A DNA stretch of 64,000 bases from Thermoleophilia bacterium SCSIO 60948 (GCA_021496505.1 CP053031.1:3357729-3421728), one strand, 5' to 3'. Counted from the first letter of the stretch, positions 16,577 to 24,675 are shown. Notes: generated by a model not told the origin, from the sequence alone. Translations and numbers: made by a program.

Positions 16577-17380
16577 CTAGGCGGCCGAGAGCCTGCCCGG
16601 CAACTCGGCCGCCGGGAGGCTCGCGCTCGCCTCGCCCTCGGTGACGAGCGGCGGGAGCAGCGGGGTCGCGAGCGGATCGCCGAGGAACCGCGTCGCGAGG
16701 CGGGTCGTGCGGACCTTGCCCTTCATGCAGTCGAGACGATACGCCCGCGCCTGCGGTCGCGAGGCGACGACCTGCGCGACCTCGGTCCCGGTCCAATGCA
16801 ATGCGGCGCCGTCGTCGACGGCGTAGCCCGGGGGCATGCCCTCGACGAGCCAGCGGTGGTAGGCCTCGCGGCGCGTCGGCTCGCTCGAGTAGTGGACCGT
16901 GTTCGAGTACGGCAGGAATCCGAGCCCACGGATCCGCTCGATCGGGCCGTGGAAGTTCGAGACCCCCTCCTCGAACCAACACAGCGAGCCGGCCGAGAGA
17001 CCACAGATGAGGATGCCGCGCTCCCATGCCTCGCGCAGGATCTCGTCGATCCCGTGCGCCTTCCAGACGCCGAGCAGGCTCGCGACGCTGCCGCCGCCGA
17101 CGTAGATCAGGTCCTGGGAGAGCAGGTGCTCACGCGGCTCGGCCGGGCAGCGCTCGCGCCGGAACAGCGACAGGTGCGAGGCCTCGGCGCGCTCGCCCGA
17201 GAAGGCGCGGTAGAAGCGGACGATGTAGTGGTCGGCGTCGCCGGAGGCGTGCGGCAGGAAGCAGACGCGCGGGCGCGCCTTGCCGGTCAGGTCGAGCACG
17301 AACTCGTCGAGCAGGCGGTTGCCCGGCTCCATCGAGAAGCCGCCGCCGCCGAAGGTGACGATCTGGCGCTGATCCTCCAT
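16577..17380 (-). CDS. Peptidase E-like (family S51) protein, paralogue 1
   Basis: A 267-residue cytoplasmic peptidase E-like protein. It starts close to the family consensus (IVTFGGGGFSMEPGN), with VCFLPHASGD, LIYVGGGSVASLLGVW and nucleophile S129 in CGLSAGSLCWFEEG. Asp-dipeptidase activity is the expected function, but related S51 proteins have other roles. It is first in a two-gene operon with its own paralogue. GACAAT, 9 bases before the ATG, is a weak -10 candidate. Confidence 0.85.
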   Translation of the reverse strand: MEDQRQIVTFGGGGFSMEPGNRLLDEFVLDLTGKARPRVCFLPHASGDADHYIVRFYRAFSGERAEASHLSLFRRERCPAEPREHLLSQDLIYVGGGSVASLLGVWKAHGIDEILREAWERGILICGLSAGSLCWFEEGVSNFHGPIERIRGLGFLPYSNTVHYSSEPTRREAYHRWLVEGMPPGYAVDDGAALHWTGTEVAQVVASRPQARAYRLDCMKGKVRTTRLATRFLGDPLATPLLPPLVTEGEASASLPAAELPGRLSAA

Positions 17381-17463
17381 CGGTCACGGATTGTCCGGCC
17401 GTGCGTCGGGATCGTCGTTGTACCGGTGTCCAAAGATCGCCGCCCGCGTACACGACGGCGCGG

Positions 17464-17477
17464 CGGGCGATCGCCCG
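17464..17477. promoter_or_regulatory. 14-base palindrome upstream of ZIP gene
   Basis: CGGGCGA/TCGCCCG, an exact palindrome ending 21 bases before the TAGGTT hexamer, so it covers the upstream edge of the expected -35 region. It could bind a metal-responsive repressor, but palindromes of this length are expected by chance in 64 kb of GC-rich DNA. Confidence 0.25.
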
Positions 17478-17498
17478 AGCCACCGCCCCGGCCGCGAG

Positions 17499-17504
17499 TA
17501 GGTT
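17499..17504 (+). promoter_or_regulatory. -10 element for ZIP transporter gene (leaderless)
   Basis: TAGGTT followed by exactly 6 bases and the GTG at 17511. Confidence 0.5.
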
Positions 17505-17510
17505 CGGGGG

Positions 17511-18236
17511 GTGGGAGCGGCCCTCGGATACGGAGCGCTCGCGGCCTCGTCGCTCGTCATCGGGGCGCTGATCGGCGTCGTCTGGAAGCGGCTCGACGAC
17601 CGTCGTCTGGCGCCGATCCTCGGCTTCGGGGCGGGTGCGCTGATCAGCGCCGTCTCGTTCGAGCTGTTCGGGGAGGGGATCGATCTCGGCGGCCTGGGCT
17701 GGACCGCGGTCGGGCTCGCGATCGGCGCACTCACCTTCTACCTGGCGAACAACCGCGTCTCGCCGGTCGAGGACGCGACCTCGCCGAGCCAGCGTGCGAA
17801 GGCCGACGACGACGGCAACTCGCTCGCCCTCGGCGCGTTCCTCGACGGGATCCCGGAGCAACTCGTCCTCGGCATCGGACTCGCGGCCGGCCAGGGCGTC
17901 GGCATCAGCCTGCTCGTCGCGATCTTCGTATCGAACCTGCCCGAGGGCGTCGGCTCGGCGGCGCGGATGAGGCGCTCCCGCGGCCGGCGCGGGACGCTCG
18001 TCGTGTGGGTCGGCGTCGCCGTGATCTGCACGCTGGCGACGGGCATCGGCTATCTGGTCGCCGACGCCTCCGGCCCCGGGCTGCTGTCGGCGATCAACGG
18101 GTTCGCGGCCGGCGCCCTGCTGGTCATGCTCAGCGACTCGATGATCCCCGAGGCGCAGGGAGAGGAGAACCGCAAGGTCGGCCTCTTGGTCGCGCTCGGA
18201 TTCGCCGTCGCTGCCGCCCTGTCGGCGGCCAACTGA
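17511..18236 (+). CDS. ZIP-family divalent metal transporter
   Basis: A 241-residue inner-membrane protein with about eight helices, of the ZIP (zinc/iron permease) family. The metal-site helices are recognisable: LALGAFLDGIPEQLVLG near residue 108 corresponds to the H-N/D-x-P-E helix 4 (the usual first His is Phe/Leu here), and FVSNLPEGVGSA near 142 to helix 5. A short acidic/polar loop (PVEDATSPSQRAKADDDG) lies where ZIPs have a His-rich loop. Substrate (zinc, manganese or iron) is undetermined. Confidence 0.85.
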   Translation: MGAALGYGALAASSLVIGALIGVVWKRLDDRRLAPILGFGAGALISAVSFELFGEGIDLGGLGWTAVGLAIGALTFYLANNRVSPVEDATSPSQRAKADDDGNSLALGAFLDGIPEQLVLGIGLAAGQGVGISLLVAIFVSNLPEGVGSAARMRRSRGRRGTLVVWVGVAVICTLATGIGYLVADASGPGLLSAINGFAAGALLVMLSDSMIPEAQGEENRKVGLLVALGFAVAAALSAAN

Positions 18237-18240
18237 CGCG

Positions 18241-18981
18241 CTAGCCGCGCGCGCTGCCCATGATCCGCAGCATCAGCAGGAAGAGGTTGATGAAGTTGAG
18301 GTAGAGCGAGAGCGCGCCGAGGATCGCGCCCTTGCGACCCTCGTCTCCGGAGATCCCCGAGGCTCCCATCGCCTTGATCCGCTGCATGTCGTAGGCGGTC
18401 AGGCCGAGGAAGATCACGACGCCGGCGTAGGTCAGGACCCAGTAGAGGGTCGAGCTGGCGAGGAAGAGGTTCACGATCGAGGCGAGCAGGAACCCGATCA
18501 GCCCCATGAACATCAGGGCGCCGAGCTTCGTGAGGTCGCGCTTGGTGACGTAGCCGTAGGTCGCCATCGCGGCGAACATCCCCGCGGAGACCCCGAACGC
18601 ACCGGCGATCGACGCGTCGGTGTAGACCTCGATGATCACCGAGATCGTGAAGCCGTTGAGCGCCGCGAAGGCTGCGAAGGCGAACACGGCGAGCTGCGCC
18701 GGCATTCGGTTGAGACCGGCCGACAGCGCGATCACGAGCAGGATCTGGACGCCGAACGCCGCGAAGTAGACGATCGGGTTGTCGCTGAAGAAGCGCAGCA
18801 TGTCCTGCTGCGAGGCGAAATAGACGGCGACTCCCGCCGTCAGCGCGAGGCCGAGGAACATCCAGCCGAAGACGCGGGTGATGAACGCCTGCTGGGCGAG
18901 CTGGACCGACTGGACGGATGCCGCGCCCCGGGTCTCGATCCCATCGGGGAATCCGGCCCCGCCGCCGCTTCTCATCTCCAT
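18241..18981 (-). CDS. Bax inhibitor-1/YccA-family membrane protein
   Basis: A 246-residue protein with seven predicted helices, of the BI-1 (TMBIM) family, pH-sensitive calcium leak channels in characterised bacterial members. Conserved residues include the central helices FVFGWMFLGLALTAG-like and LTAYDMQRIK near residue 200, and C-terminal LSLYLNFINLFLLMLRI. The Gly-rich N-terminal 25 residues are cytoplasmic. Unlike most transcription units here it has a clear Shine-Dalgarno site (GGAGAGGA, 18996-18989), 7 bases before the ATG at 18981. Physiological role is unknown. Confidence 0.92.
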   Translation of the reverse strand: MEMRSGGGAGFPDGIETRGAASVQSVQLAQQAFITRVFGWMFLGLALTAGVAVYFASQQDMLRFFSDNPIVYFAAFGVQILLVIALSAGLNRMPAQLAVFAFAAFAALNGFTISVIIEVYTDASIAGAFGVSAGMFAAMATYGYVTKRDLTKLGALMFMGLIGFLLASIVNLFLASSTLYWVLTYAGVVIFLGLTAYDMQRIKAMGASGISGDEGRKGAILGALSLYLNFINLFLLMLRIMGSARG

Positions 18982-18988
18982 CGCACTG

Positions 18989-18996
18989 TCCTCTCC
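18989..18996 (-). promoter_or_regulatory. Ribosome binding site of BI-1 gene
   Basis: Minus-strand GGAGAGGA ending 7 bases before the ATG at 18981; one of few good Shine-Dalgarno sites in the window. Confidence 0.6.
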
Positions 18997-19057
18997 GTCA
19001 TCGCCGACTCGGCGACTCGTTTCGACGCCCCCGGAGGTACCCCTGCGCGCGGGGTCA

Positions 19058-19130
19058 TGGGCCGTGAAGGACTCGAACCTTCAACCTTGAGATTAAGAGT
19101 CTCCTGCTCTGCCAGTTGAGCTAACGGCCC
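19058..19130 (-). tRNA. tRNA-Lys (anticodon CTT)
   Basis: Minus-strand cloverleaf of 73 bases. Acceptor arms GGGCCGT/ACGGCCC pair fully, the D arm is GCTC/GAGC, the anticodon loop CTCTTAA gives CTT, and the T arm GAAGG-TTCGAGT-CCTTC is perfect. Discriminator base A; CCA is not encoded. The outermost anticodon-stem pair is G-A. TAGCAT lies 9 bases before the 5' end (19145-19140). Confidence 0.97.
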
Positions 19131-19139
19131 GGGCAGGCC

Positions 19140-19145
19140 ATGCTA
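19140..19145 (-). promoter_or_regulatory. -10 element for tRNA-Lys
   Basis: Minus-strand TAGCAT, 9 bases before the mature 5' end at 19130. Confidence 0.45.
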
Positions 19146-19153
19146 GCGATCGC

Positions 19154-19909
19154 TCAGGGAGCGGCGGACGAGCCCCCGAGGCTGCCGAACGGATTCTCGA
19201 TCGCGTCCTCGGCCTGCTGGGGAGTGCCCTGTCGTTGCTCGATCTGCCGCTTGATCTTCGGCGCCCGCCGCTTCAGCTGCGCGAGCTGCTTCTGGAGCTG
19301 CTGCTTCATCGACCCGTCGGCGAGCTTCGTCGCCTCGCTCGCGGCCGCGATGACCCCGTCGATGTCGTTGTCCTGACCGCGATAGTTGGCGAGCGCGATG
19401 TAGCTCTCGGTCGTGGGGCGCGCCTCGGCGATCGCCTGCTGGGTCTTGGCCGCGCCCTCGAAATCGTCGACGGTCACGTAGGCGCCCAGGATCTGGCTCG
19501 CCGCGGCCTCGTCGATCCGCTTCGGCTTCAGCTTGAGGTAGCGGTCCCAGGCCGCGAACGCCTGGTCGAACTGGGCCCGAGCTTCGTCGGTCACGCTTGC
19601 TCTCTGCGTCTGCGGATCGACGGGCCCGAGGCCCTGCTGACCGATCAGGTAGTGAGCCGTCGCGAGCTTGACGAGCGCCTGCTCGTCACGGGGGTTCTTC
19701 GCCAGCGCGGCTTCCGCGTCCTCGATGTCTCCCTCGTAGGCCTCCGTCGACGCATCGCCGCCGTCACCACCGAACAGGCTCGACGGGTCGATGTTGACGT
19801 CGCCGCCGATGCCGAAGCCGATGAAGCTGACGGCGAACAGGACGGCGAGGAATCCGAAGACGACCTGGACGACGCGACGGCGCTTGCCGCTGCGGATGTC
19901 GAAGAGCAT
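19154..19909 (-). CDS. TPR-repeat membrane-anchored protein
   Basis: A 251-residue protein, N-terminus cytoplasmic and basic (RSGKRRR), one helix at about residues 14-34, then an extracytoplasmic domain of helical TPR-like repeats (DAEAALAKNPRDEQALVKLA, residues 62-81, is the clearest). The C-terminal 50 residues are Gln/Lys-rich. Such proteins scaffold envelope complexes; the partner is unknown. It precedes the tRNA-Lys and follows tatC on the same strand. TAGGCT with a 6-base spacer predicts a leaderless mRNA. Confidence 0.75.
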   Translation of the reverse strand: MLFDIRSGKRRRVVQVVFGFLAVLFAVSFIGFGIGGDVNIDPSSLFGGDGGDASTEAYEGDIEDAEAALAKNPRDEQALVKLATAHYLIGQQGLGPVDPQTQRASVTDEARAQFDQAFAAWDRYLKLKPKRIDEAAASQILGAYVTVDDFEGAAKTQQAIAEARPTTESYIALANYRGQDNDIDGVIAAASEATKLADGSMKQQLQKQLAQLKRRAPKIKRQIEQRQGTPQQAEDAIENPFGSLGGSSAAP

Positions 19910-19915
19910 CAGGGC

Positions 19916-19921
19916 AGCCTA
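19916..19921 (-). promoter_or_regulatory. -10 element for TPR protein gene (leaderless)
   Basis: Minus-strand TAGGCT followed by 6 bases and the ATG at 19909. Confidence 0.5.
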
Positions 19922-19954
19922 GCCACGGCCGCGTAACGAAGCCTCAAGGTGAAC

Positions 19955-20821
19955 TCAGGCCGTCACGGGCCGCTCACCGCGCTCGGGTTCGGGCAGCTCG
20001 CCCCCGTCACCCGGGCCCCGGGGGAGATCGTCGTCGGGGCCGTCGTCGCCCTCGCCCTCGTCCTCGTCCTCGTCGTCGAAGTAGCCGCGCGGCTTGCCGA
20101 ACCGCAGTGCCATCTGGACGGACAGCTCCCAGAGCACGACGAGCGGGAGCATCGAGATCAGCATCGTCACCGGATCGGTGCCCGGCAGCAGCATCGCCAG
20201 GACGGCCATCACGAGGAAGGCGTAGCGGCGGTTCTTTCGCAGCGTCTCGGGCGAGACGATCCCGAGCCGGGTCACCGAAAGGACGCCGATCGGGATCTGG
20301 AACAGGATGCCGACCGCGGCGAGGGTGGTGATGACGAACCCGTAGTAGTCGCTCGCGCGGACCTCGATGTTGAACTCGCCGGCGTTGAAGTTGAAGAGGA
20401 AGTTCGCGGCCGCGGGGATCACGACGAGGTAGGCGAAGACGACCCCGGCGATGAACAGGAACGGGACGCTGACCAGGAACGGGAGGACGACGCGCTTCTC
20501 GCGCGGGCTGAAGGCCGGAAGCAGGAACGCGTAGGCCTGATAGAGCAGGACCGGCAGCGCGAGCAGGATCCCCGAGTAGGCCGAGAGCTTGACCGTGGTG
20601 AAGAACGGCTCGGTCGGGCTGAGCGTCGTCGGGCCGGCCGCCTGGAGGTCGGCCGGCAGCGGGCGGTTGGCGAGGTCGAGGAGCAGGTCGTCCTGCCAGA
20701 AGCAGATCGCCGTGAGCACCACGACCGCGACGATCGAGATGATGATCCGCGTGCGCAGCTCGTCGAGATGCTCGACGAGCGTCAGCTGATCGTCGTACTG
20801 GGCCGCCTGATAGCGGGCCAT
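19955..20821 (-). CDS. tatC: Twin-arginine translocase subunit TatC
   Basis: A 288-residue, six-helix receptor of the Tat pathway, which exports folded proteins. It opens with the signature LVEHLDELRTRI, includes PTEPFF near residue 92 and LPAFSPREKR near 130, and ends with a highly acidic cytoplasmic tail (DDEDEDEGEGDDGPDDD). It starts 3 bases after the tatA stop, so tatA-tatC form an operon. A likely client is the Rieske protein at 25560-26231, which carries a twin-arginine segment. Confidence 0.96.
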   Translation of the reverse strand: MARYQAAQYDDQLTLVEHLDELRTRIIISIVAVVVLTAICFWQDDLLLDLANRPLPADLQAAGPTTLSPTEPFFTTVKLSAYSGILLALPVLLYQAYAFLLPAFSPREKRVVLPFLVSVPFLFIAGVVFAYLVVIPAAANFLFNFNAGEFNIEVRASDYYGFVITTLAAVGILFQIPIGVLSVTRLGIVSPETLRKNRRYAFLVMAVLAMLLPGTDPVTMLISMLPLVVLWELSVQMALRFGKPRGYFDDEDEDEGEGDDGPDDDLPRGPGDGGELPEPERGERPVTA

Positions 20822-20824
20822 GCG

Positions 20825-21067
20825 CTAGTTGCGGTTCTCGACTACCTCGCCGTCGACCGGCTCCGCCGTGGCCTCGTCGCTGCGGGTGCGCCTGATCTCA
20901 GGACGGTCGTCGTCCTCGTCATCGTTCGAGTTGCCCGTGATCGAGTCCTTGAACTCCCGCATCCCGTTGCCGAGCGAGCGACCGAGATCGGGGAGCCGCT
21001 TCGGACCGAAGATCACGAGGGCGATGATGAGCACGATCGCCAATTCGAGTGGTCCGATATTGGGCAT
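20825..21067 (-). CDS. tatA: Twin-arginine translocase subunit TatA
   Basis: An 80-residue Tat pore subunit: one N-terminal helix (LELAIVLIIALVIFG), the conserved FGPKRLPDLGRSLG hinge and amphipathic helix, then an acidic tail. No separate tatB is seen, so this protein may serve both roles. A TATGAT hexamer lies exactly 6 bases before the ATG, so tatA should be leaderless and the tatAC operon starts here. Confidence 0.95.
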   Translation of the reverse strand: MPNIGPLELAIVLIIALVIFGPKRLPDLGRSLGNGMREFKDSITGNSNDDEDDDRPEIRRTRSDEATAEPVDGEVVENRN

Positions 21068-21073
21068 ACACCG

Positions 21074-21079
21074 ATCATA
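21074..21079 (-). promoter_or_regulatory. -10 element for tatAC (leaderless)
   Basis: Minus-strand TATGAT, 6 bases, ATG at 21067. Transcription is expected to start at the A of the ATG. Confidence 0.55.
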
Positions 21080-21176
21080 CGCCGCGCCAGGCGGGCCCGA
21101 TCACAACAAGATGTAAAGAACGCCGGGCTCTCCGACCCGAAGGGCGCCGCCTCGCGGGTCCCGGCGGCAGGCGCGG

Positions 21177-21761
21177 CTAGGGCGTCGAGTCCGGATCGCG
21201 GCCGAAGTTCAGGTAGAACCGCGACGGCGTGGGCTCGGCCTGCCCCTGGTACTTCGAGCCCACCTCGCCGCTGCCGTACGGCCGTTCGACCGGAGCGTCC
21301 ATGCGCATGAACGAGATCTGGCCGATCGGCATCCCGGTGTAGATCGTGATCGGGAGGTTGGCGACGTTCGAGAGCTCGAGCGTCAGGTTGCCCTCGAACC
21401 CAGCGTCGACGAAGCCGGCGGTCGAGTGGATCAGCAGCCCGAGCCGGCCGAGCGAGGACTTGCCCTCGAGCCGGGCGACGATGTCGTCGGGCAGTCGGAC
21501 GCGCTCGAGCGTCTGACCGAGGACGAACTCGCCCGGGTGGAGGATGAACGGCTGGTCGCCCTCGACCTCGACGAGCTCGGTCAGGTCCTCCATCGGCTGG
21601 CGGACGTCGATGTAGGGGTAGCGGGCGTTGTTGAAGACACGGAAGCGCCCGTCGACCCGCATGTCGACCGACGAGGGCTGGACGAGGCCCGGGTCGTAGG
21701 GGTCGAAGACGATCCTCCCGGCATCGACCTCGCGGCGGATCGTCGCGTCGCTCAGGACCAT
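21177..21761 (-). CDS. dcd: dCTP deaminase
   Basis: A 194-residue trimeric nucleotide hydrolase of the Dcd/Dut fold, supplying dUTP/dUMP for thymidylate synthesis. Motifs: [10 protein letters not shown] near 27, [19 protein letters not shown] with [10 protein letters not shown] near 104, the catalytic Glu in [14 protein letters not shown] near 125-138, and KYQGQ near the C-terminus. Some actinobacterial enzymes are bifunctional deaminase-dUTPases; the sequence alone does not settle this. A TAGACT hexamer 6 bases before the ATG indicates a leaderless mRNA. Confidence 0.95.
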   Translation of the reverse strand: MVLSDATIRREVDAGRIVFDPYDPGLVQPSSVDMRVDGRFRVFNNARYPYIDVRQPMEDLTELVEVEGDQPFILHPGEFVLGQTLERVRLPDDIVARLEGKSSLGRLGLLIHSTAGFVDAGFEGNLTLELSNVANLPITIYTGMPIGQISFMRMDAPVERPYGSGEVGSKYQGQAEPTPSRFYLNFGRDPDSTP

Positions 21762-21767
21762 CGCCGC

Positions 21768-21773
21768 AGTCTA
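21768..21773 (-). promoter_or_regulatory. -10 element for dcd (leaderless)
   Basis: Minus-strand TAGACT followed by 6 bases and the ATG at 21761. Confidence 0.55.
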
Positions 21774-21853
21774 TTTCGCGGCGCCGGACGCCCCGCCTGG
21801 CCAGACGTCCAGGGTGGCTCAAGCGATCCGGGGCGCGCCGCGATAGGGAGGGC

Positions 21854-22225
21854 ATGGAAGCCCGCGACGCCTTCGGCGACATCCCCACCGAGGCCGGCAT
21901 GGCGCTCGACGCCCTCGGCCAGGGCACGCTCGACCTCGAGCTCGACGAGTGCCCGTGCTGTCGCTCGCGCTTCGTCCAGCCGCTCGACTGGGCGCCGGTC
22001 GAGGACGGACGCTGGCGCGTCGAGCGCCACTGCCCGGAGTGCGAGTGGAGCGGAGTCGGGGTCTACGACCAGGACGTCGTCGATCACTACGACGATGTCC
22101 TCGACGCGGGCACTGAGCGTCTCGTGATGGACCTGCGCCTGACCGTCCGGGCGAACATGCTCGAGCGGATGAACGGCTTCATCGAGGCGCTCTACGCCGA
22201 CCGCATCCTGCCCGAGGACTTCTAG
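21854..22225 (+). CDS. Small double-CxxC (zinc-ribbon-like) protein, unknown function
   Basis: A 123-residue acidic soluble protein that I do not recognise. Two Cys pairs, CPCC (residues 33-36) and CPEC (near 60-63), flank about 23 residues, suggesting a zinc ribbon. The C-terminal half is helical and acidic (DQDVVDHYDDVLDAG). It starts at the ATG at 21854 after GGGAGGGC, a possible ribosome binding site. Its TAG interlocks with the stop of the convergent polyprenyl synthase gene (shared CTAG 22222-22225). Confidence 0.75.
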   Translation: MEARDAFGDIPTEAGMALDALGQGTLDLELDECPCCRSRFVQPLDWAPVEDGRWRVERHCPECEWSGVGVYDQDVVDHYDDVLDAGTERLVMDLRLTVRANMLERMNGFIEALYADRILPEDF

Positions 22226-23217
22226 GCGTAGCGCTCGACGACGCCGTCGGCGACGAGCCCGAGCAGCTCGGCGCGCTGCGGGTCGAGCGCGATCGGCTCC
22301 AGCGAGCGCTTCGCCGCCGCGACACGCTCGCTCGCCTCGGCCCGGACGTCGGCGAGGACCCCGGTTCGCTCGATCCGCTCGCAGACCGCGAGCGCGCTGC
22401 CGGCGTCGAGGGCGCGCAGGTCGACGTCGCCGAGTCCCGGATCGCGCTCACGAGCGGCGATCAGCGGCAGGGTCACCGTGCCGTCGAGCAGGTCCGTGCC
22501 GCGCGCCTTGCCGGTTCGCTCCTCGGGGCCGGCGACGTCGAGGACGTCGTCGAGCATCTGGAACGCGAGCCCGATCTCCGCGCCGAAGGCCGCGAGGACG
22601 TCGGCCGCGGCGCCGAGCGAGGGGTCGCCGATCGCACACGAGCAGGCGAACAGGCTCGCGGTCTTGAGCCGGCAGCGCTCGAGGTAGCGCTGCCGCGTCA
22701 CCCCCGGGTCGAAGGCATCGCGGCGTTGCGCGAGCTCGCCCTGGGCGAGCTCGACCGATGCCGCGCTCAGCAGCCTCACCCGCGTCATGTCATCGCCGCC
22801 CGCGCCGGGCGGGCAGAGCTCCGCGAAGGCCCGCGAGAGCAGCAGGTCCCCGACCGCCGTCGCCCGCTCGCGCCCGGCGGTCGCGTAGACGGTCGGCGAG
22901 CCGCGGCGAAGCGGCGCGTCGTCGAGGACGTCGTCGTGGACGAGGGTCGCGGTGTGGACGAGCTCGACGGCGCTCGCGGCGCGGATCGCGCCCTCGCCGG
23001 CCTCCGGTCCCGCGCAGAGCAGGACGAGCATCGGCCGCAGCCGCTTGCCGCCGGCGCTGAGCGTGGCCGCCGCGGCGGTCCCGAGCGCCTCGCCGTGCTC
23101 GGTGGCGAGGGTGGCCAGCCGGCGCTCGACGTCGCCGAGTCGGCGGGGCAACCAGGAGCTCGCGGCGTCGAGCACCTGGGTGACGGGAGGTGGGACCTGG
23201 GAGGAGCGGCCCGTCAC
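22222..23217 (-). CDS. Polyprenyl diphosphate synthase (menaquinone side chain)
   Basis: A 331-residue trans-polyprenyl synthase that extends allylic diphosphates with IPP, probably to the menaquinone side chain. It has both aspartate-rich motifs: HDDVLDDAPLRRG (FARM, near residue 96) and FQMLDDVLDVAG (SARM, near 227), with GGKRLRPML for IPP binding. The GTG at 23217 overlaps the menG stop as GTGA. In Bacillus subtilis hepS-menG-hepT are likewise linked; this gene corresponds to hepT. Confidence 0.9.
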   Translation of the reverse strand: MTGRSSQVPPPVTQVLDAASSWLPRRLGDVERRLATLATEHGEALGTAAAATLSAGGKRLRPMLVLLCAGPEAGEGAIRAASAVELVHTATLVHDDVLDDAPLRRGSPTVYATAGRERATAVGDLLLSRAFAELCPPGAGGDDMTRVRLLSAASVELAQGELAQRRDAFDPGVTRQRYLERCRLKTASLFACSCAIGDPSLGAAADVLAAFGAEIGLAFQMLDDVLDVAGPEERTGKARGTDLLDGTVTLPLIAARERDPGLGDVDLRALDAGSALAVCERIERTGVLADVRAEASERVAAAKRSLEPIALDPQRAELLGLVADGVVERYA

Positions 23218-23954
23218 GCGCGGCGACCGGAGTGGATCGCGATGATCCCCCCGGCGAGGACCGTGTAGCGGATGTCGTCCAGCCCTCGGTCCGACATCAG
23301 CGCCGCGAGATCGTGCGGCGGCGGAAAGCGGCGCACCGAGTCGGGCAGGTAGGAGTAGGCGTCGCGATCGCCCGCCAGCGTGCCGATCAGCGGCACGAGC
23401 CGGTCGAACCACAGCGAGAAGAACGAGGAGAGCGGCGGCCGGGTCGGTGTCGTTATCTCGAGGATCACGACACGGCGGCCGGGCTTCACGACGCGGCGCA
23501 TCTCGGCCACCCCGGCGCCGAGGTCGGCGAGGTTGCGGACCCCGAAGCCGACCGTGACGGCGTCGAAGCTCGCGTCGTCGTAGGGCAGCGCGAGCGCGTC
23601 GGCCCACTCGAAGCGCACCCCGGGCGAGCGCGAGGCCGCCTTCTCGCGCGCGACGTCGAGCATCCGCTCGGAGAAGTCCGACCCGATCACCGAGCCGGAC
23701 GGCCCGACACGCTCGGCGAGCTCGAACGCCAGGTCGCCCGTGCCGCAGCACACGTCGAGCACCGAGTCGCCTGGACCGACCTCGGCGCGATCGACCGCCT
23801 TGGCGCGCCACGCGTGGTGGAGGCCGGCGGTCATCGCGCCGTTCATCAGGTCGTAGACGCCGGCGATGCGATCGAACATCGAGCGCACCTCGCCGTCGAA
23901 GCGCTCCGATTCGCGGGAGGGGCGAGCCCCGAGACCCTCAGCGCTCGAGCTCAT
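23214..23954 (-). CDS. menG: Demethylmenaquinone methyltransferase
   Basis: A 246-residue SAM-dependent methyltransferase of the UbiE/MenG family, last step of menaquinone synthesis. Conserved features: FDRIAGVYDLMN near residue 32, the SAM loop LDVCCGTGDLAFEL near 66, GFGVRNLAD near 135 and ILEITTP near 160. It lies between the cytochrome bc genes and the polyprenyl synthase, so quinone synthesis and quinol oxidation are co-transcribed. No ubiquinone genes are present, so menaquinone is the expected substrate. Confidence 0.95.
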   Translation of the reverse strand: MSSSAEGLGARPSRESERFDGEVRSMFDRIAGVYDLMNGAMTAGLHHAWRAKAVDRAEVGPGDSVLDVCCGTGDLAFELAERVGPSGSVIGSDFSERMLDVAREKAASRSPGVRFEWADALALPYDDASFDAVTVGFGVRNLADLGAGVAEMRRVVKPGRRVVILEITTPTRPPLSSFFSLWFDRLVPLIGTLAGDRDAYSYLPDSVRRFPPPHDLAALMSDRGLDDIRYTVLAGGIIAIHSGRRA

Positions 23955-23976
23955 GACGTCTCACCGGGCCGCGCCG

Positions 23977-24675
23977 TCAGCGCAACGATGCGAGGAAGTC
24001 GACCGCCGCGTTGAACTTCTCGGGCGGCAGGTCGGCGTACGAGGGCATGATCCCCGACGGGTTCTCGAGCGTTCGCGCGATACCCGCGGCCGGGAGCTTC
24101 GCGCCGATCTCGGTCAACTCGGGGCCGATCAGGTTGCCGTTCTCGCCGATCTTGTGGCAGCCCAGACAGCCCTGGGATGCGACGACCTCGGCGCCCTCCT
24201 GGTACTCCTCGGGCACCGGGATGTCGATCTCGGTCGGCGAGCCCGCCGTCGCTCCCAGGACCGTCAGGTAGGCCATCGCGATGATCACGAGGACTCCGGC
24301 CGTGGTCGCGATCGGACGCCGGTCCGGGCGACGCTCCGGGTTGCGGTCGTAGAACGGCAGCAGGAGCAGCAGCACCATGCAGATCGTCGGGATGCCGATC
24401 GTCGCGATCGGGACGAGCTCCGGCGGCTTGATGACGCGCAGCAGCTCGAAGAGGAAGAAGAAGTACCACTCGGGTCGCGGCGAGTAGGTGGTGGTCGTCG
24501 GATCTGCCTTCGGGCCCTGCTCGGCACCGAGGACGATCGACATGACCGCGATCACCAGGACGACGACGAGCGCCATCACCGAGTCCTTCATGATCGCGTA
24601 CGGGAAGAAGCCCTTGCCCTTCTTCTTCAAGACCTCGTACTCGCGGAGGTAGGCCTCCTTGTCAGCGGGCTTCAT
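23977..24675 (-). CDS. qcrC: Menaquinol:cytochrome c reductase, cytochrome b C-terminal/cytochrome c fusion
   Basis: A 232-residue fusion. Residues 1-145 match subunit IV (C-terminal half of cytochrome b) with three helices and the Qo-site region PRPEWYFFFLFELLR (67-81; PEWY replaces the mitochondrial PEWF-type motif). Residues 150-232 form a mono-haem cytochrome c with CLGCH (C170, C173, H174) and the axial Met in GIMPSY near 210. This is the QcrC architecture of Bacillus, unlike the di-haem QcrC common in Actinobacteria. It starts 3 bases after qcrB. Confidence 0.93.
   Translation of the reverse strand: MKPADKEAYLREYEVLKKKGKGFFPYAIMKDSVMALVVVLVIAVMSIVLGAEQGPKADPTTTTYSPRPEWYFFFLFELLRVIKPPELVPIATIGIPTICMVLLLLLPFYDRNPERRPDRRPIATTAGVLVIIAMAYLTVLGATAGSPTEIDIPVPEEYQEGAEVVASQGCLGCHKIGENGNLIGPELTEIGAKLPAAGIARTLENPSGIMPSYADLPPEKFNAAVDFLASLR

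Noticed and set aside
16055..18244. A 729-codon plus-strand open frame across the peptidase E pair and the ZIP gene
   Set aside because: It is an opposite-frame by-product of GC-rich codon bias: Arg/Ala/Gly/Pro-rich, with no domain, and it covers three well-supported genes in other frames.
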